DNA from: Odontocerum albicorne
Lineage: Eukaryota > Arthropoda > Insecta > Trichoptera > Odontoceridae
Direction: 5' to 3'
Length of the DNA stretch: 64,000 bases
Assembly: GCA_949825065.1 (NCBI GenBank)
Contig: OX463855.1
Span: 41,302,301-41,366,300 of the forward strand
In this document: in pieces, positions 63,132 to 64,000 of the stretch
Position numbering within the stretch: the first letter of the stretch is position 1
Layout of the letters: each line of letters starts with the position of its first letter
Program-made: the position numbers and the translations under genes
The notes under the pieces: model-generated
What the model saw: the letters and a program-made list of their open reading frames with translations, nothing else
Database searches by the model: none
Told to the model about the DNA's origin: nothing

Positions 63132-64000
63132 CGAGGCATATCCAGAAACTAAGTGTACTGAATTTTTGTAGGTTACAATTTTTTTTATTTAAACAAAAAA
63201 ATTACGTGGTAACCGTAGTACATATGTAAGCTATTTTTCGACATAGTCGCCATTCTTCTCAATGCAGGTGGTGAAGCGGGGTATCAACTTTTTGATGCCT
63301 TCCTCGAAGTAGTTTCCTGCCAGCACCTCCGTTCACTTCTCCACCTCCTCCTTTACCTCCTCGTCGGTTGAAAACCTTTTTCCACCCATGTGTAGCTTCA
63401 GGGAGGTAAAGAGATAGTAATCTGAAGGTGTTAGATCAGGGGAATGCGCGGGACGGTTCAGGACATCCCATTTAAACGAGGCGAGCAGTTCCGTCTGGCA
63501 TTGTCGTGCAACAGGCAGACTCCCTTTGTCAGCATGCCTCTCCTCTTGTTCTGAATCGCCCTCCGCAATTTTTTTAGGGTTTCACAGTATCTGGCAGAGT
63601 TAAAGGTCTCCCCTTGAGGCATATTTTCAATTAAAATTATGCCTTGATAGTCCCAAAACACGGATGCCATGATTTTCTTGGCTGAAATTGTGGTTTTGAA
63701 CTTTTTGGCGGAGGGTGAAGAGGTGTGACGTGACCGTTTTTAAACTCGCGACACCACTTGTACACACTCGTACGATTCATAGCTTTATCACCATATGCAG
63801 TTTTCATCTCATTATAAACCTCAACCGGAGGTTTTCCCTTCCAAACGAGATAACGGATGACGCCGCGTATTTCGCACTTGGCGGGAGATTGGATTGACAT
63901 TTTTCACGAAACGTGTTGTCGCGTCGACACTTCTCAACGTACTGACCTCGAACCGGTCTCGTTGCGGAGGGGAAGGGTCAGACTACACGGAAGTGTAGCC
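63132..64000 (-). mobile_element. mariner family A, copy 5 (cut by the window end)
   Basis: Left end CGAGGCATATCCAGAAA with TA at 63130-63131; the right end lies beyond 64000. The minus strand starts at the ATG at 63900: MSIQSPAKCEIRGVIRYLVW to CREFKNG, then the same deletion junction (HVTPLHPPPKSS) as copy 3. It then runs out of frame; KIMASV-type sequence resumes in the next frame (63670 down). It also carries the 22-bp deletion after LLHDNAR that copies 1 and 4 have. Confidence 0.92.

Noticed and set aside
26237..64000. Upstream Pellino exons
   Set aside because: No minus-strand open stretch ending in the expected phase 0 donor with FHA N-terminal residues was recognised. Minus-strand open stretches here are transposon or random.

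Overview
This is a eukaryotic nuclear window, most likely from an insect with an AT-rich, transposon-laden genome. The evidence is spliced exons with GT-AG introns, many Tc1/mariner, hAT, piggyBac-like and PIF/Harbinger-like elements, non-LTR retrotransposon 3' ends, tRNA-like SINE heads and long minisatellites. I see no prokaryotic operon, rRNA gene or CRISPR array. The species cannot be fixed from the sequence.

The one host gene I can establish is the 3' part of a Pellino-type E3 ubiquitin ligase on the minus strand. It has five coding exons (26236-26042, 23043-22756, 21506-21344, 20452-20275, 16684-16558), all with compatible phases and consensus splice sites. Together they encode about 316 residues: most of the cryptic FHA domain and the whole RING-like domain to the stop codon. 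Roughly 100 N-terminal residues were not found. The introns hold mariner copies, a Helitron helicase remnant, a triplicated LINE fragment and an 85/86-bp satellite.

Layout. 1-2070: AT-rich DNA with 25-bp and 74-bp satellites. 2071-13078: DNA transposons back to back (Tc1-like remnant, hAT with a nested mariner, pogo/Tigger-like element, palindromic MITE, four mariner-type elements, of which the one at 9291-10577 is intact). 13079-16557: repeats and LINE pieces downstream of Pellino. 16558-26236: Pellino. 26237-35900: mariners, a Harbinger-like MITE carrying a MADF-type exon, LINE 3' ends, a Penelope-like endonuclease remnant and satellites. 35900-54700: satellites, mariners, a LINE family in many broken copies, piggyBac-like MITEs and SINE heads. 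54680-57975: 74-bp and 51-bp minisatellites. 58000-64000: LINE remnants, a GC-rich MITE and two mariners, the last cut by the window end.

Beyond Pellino there is no gene network to describe. The interest is in transposon dynamics: one intact mariner, a mariner family whose copies share internal deletions in different combinations, a fold-back mariner, nested insertions dated by TA, TTA, TTAA or 8-bp target duplications, and satellites with higher-order structure. Many open frames here only begin at GTG or TTG, so starts given below are ATG where one exists.
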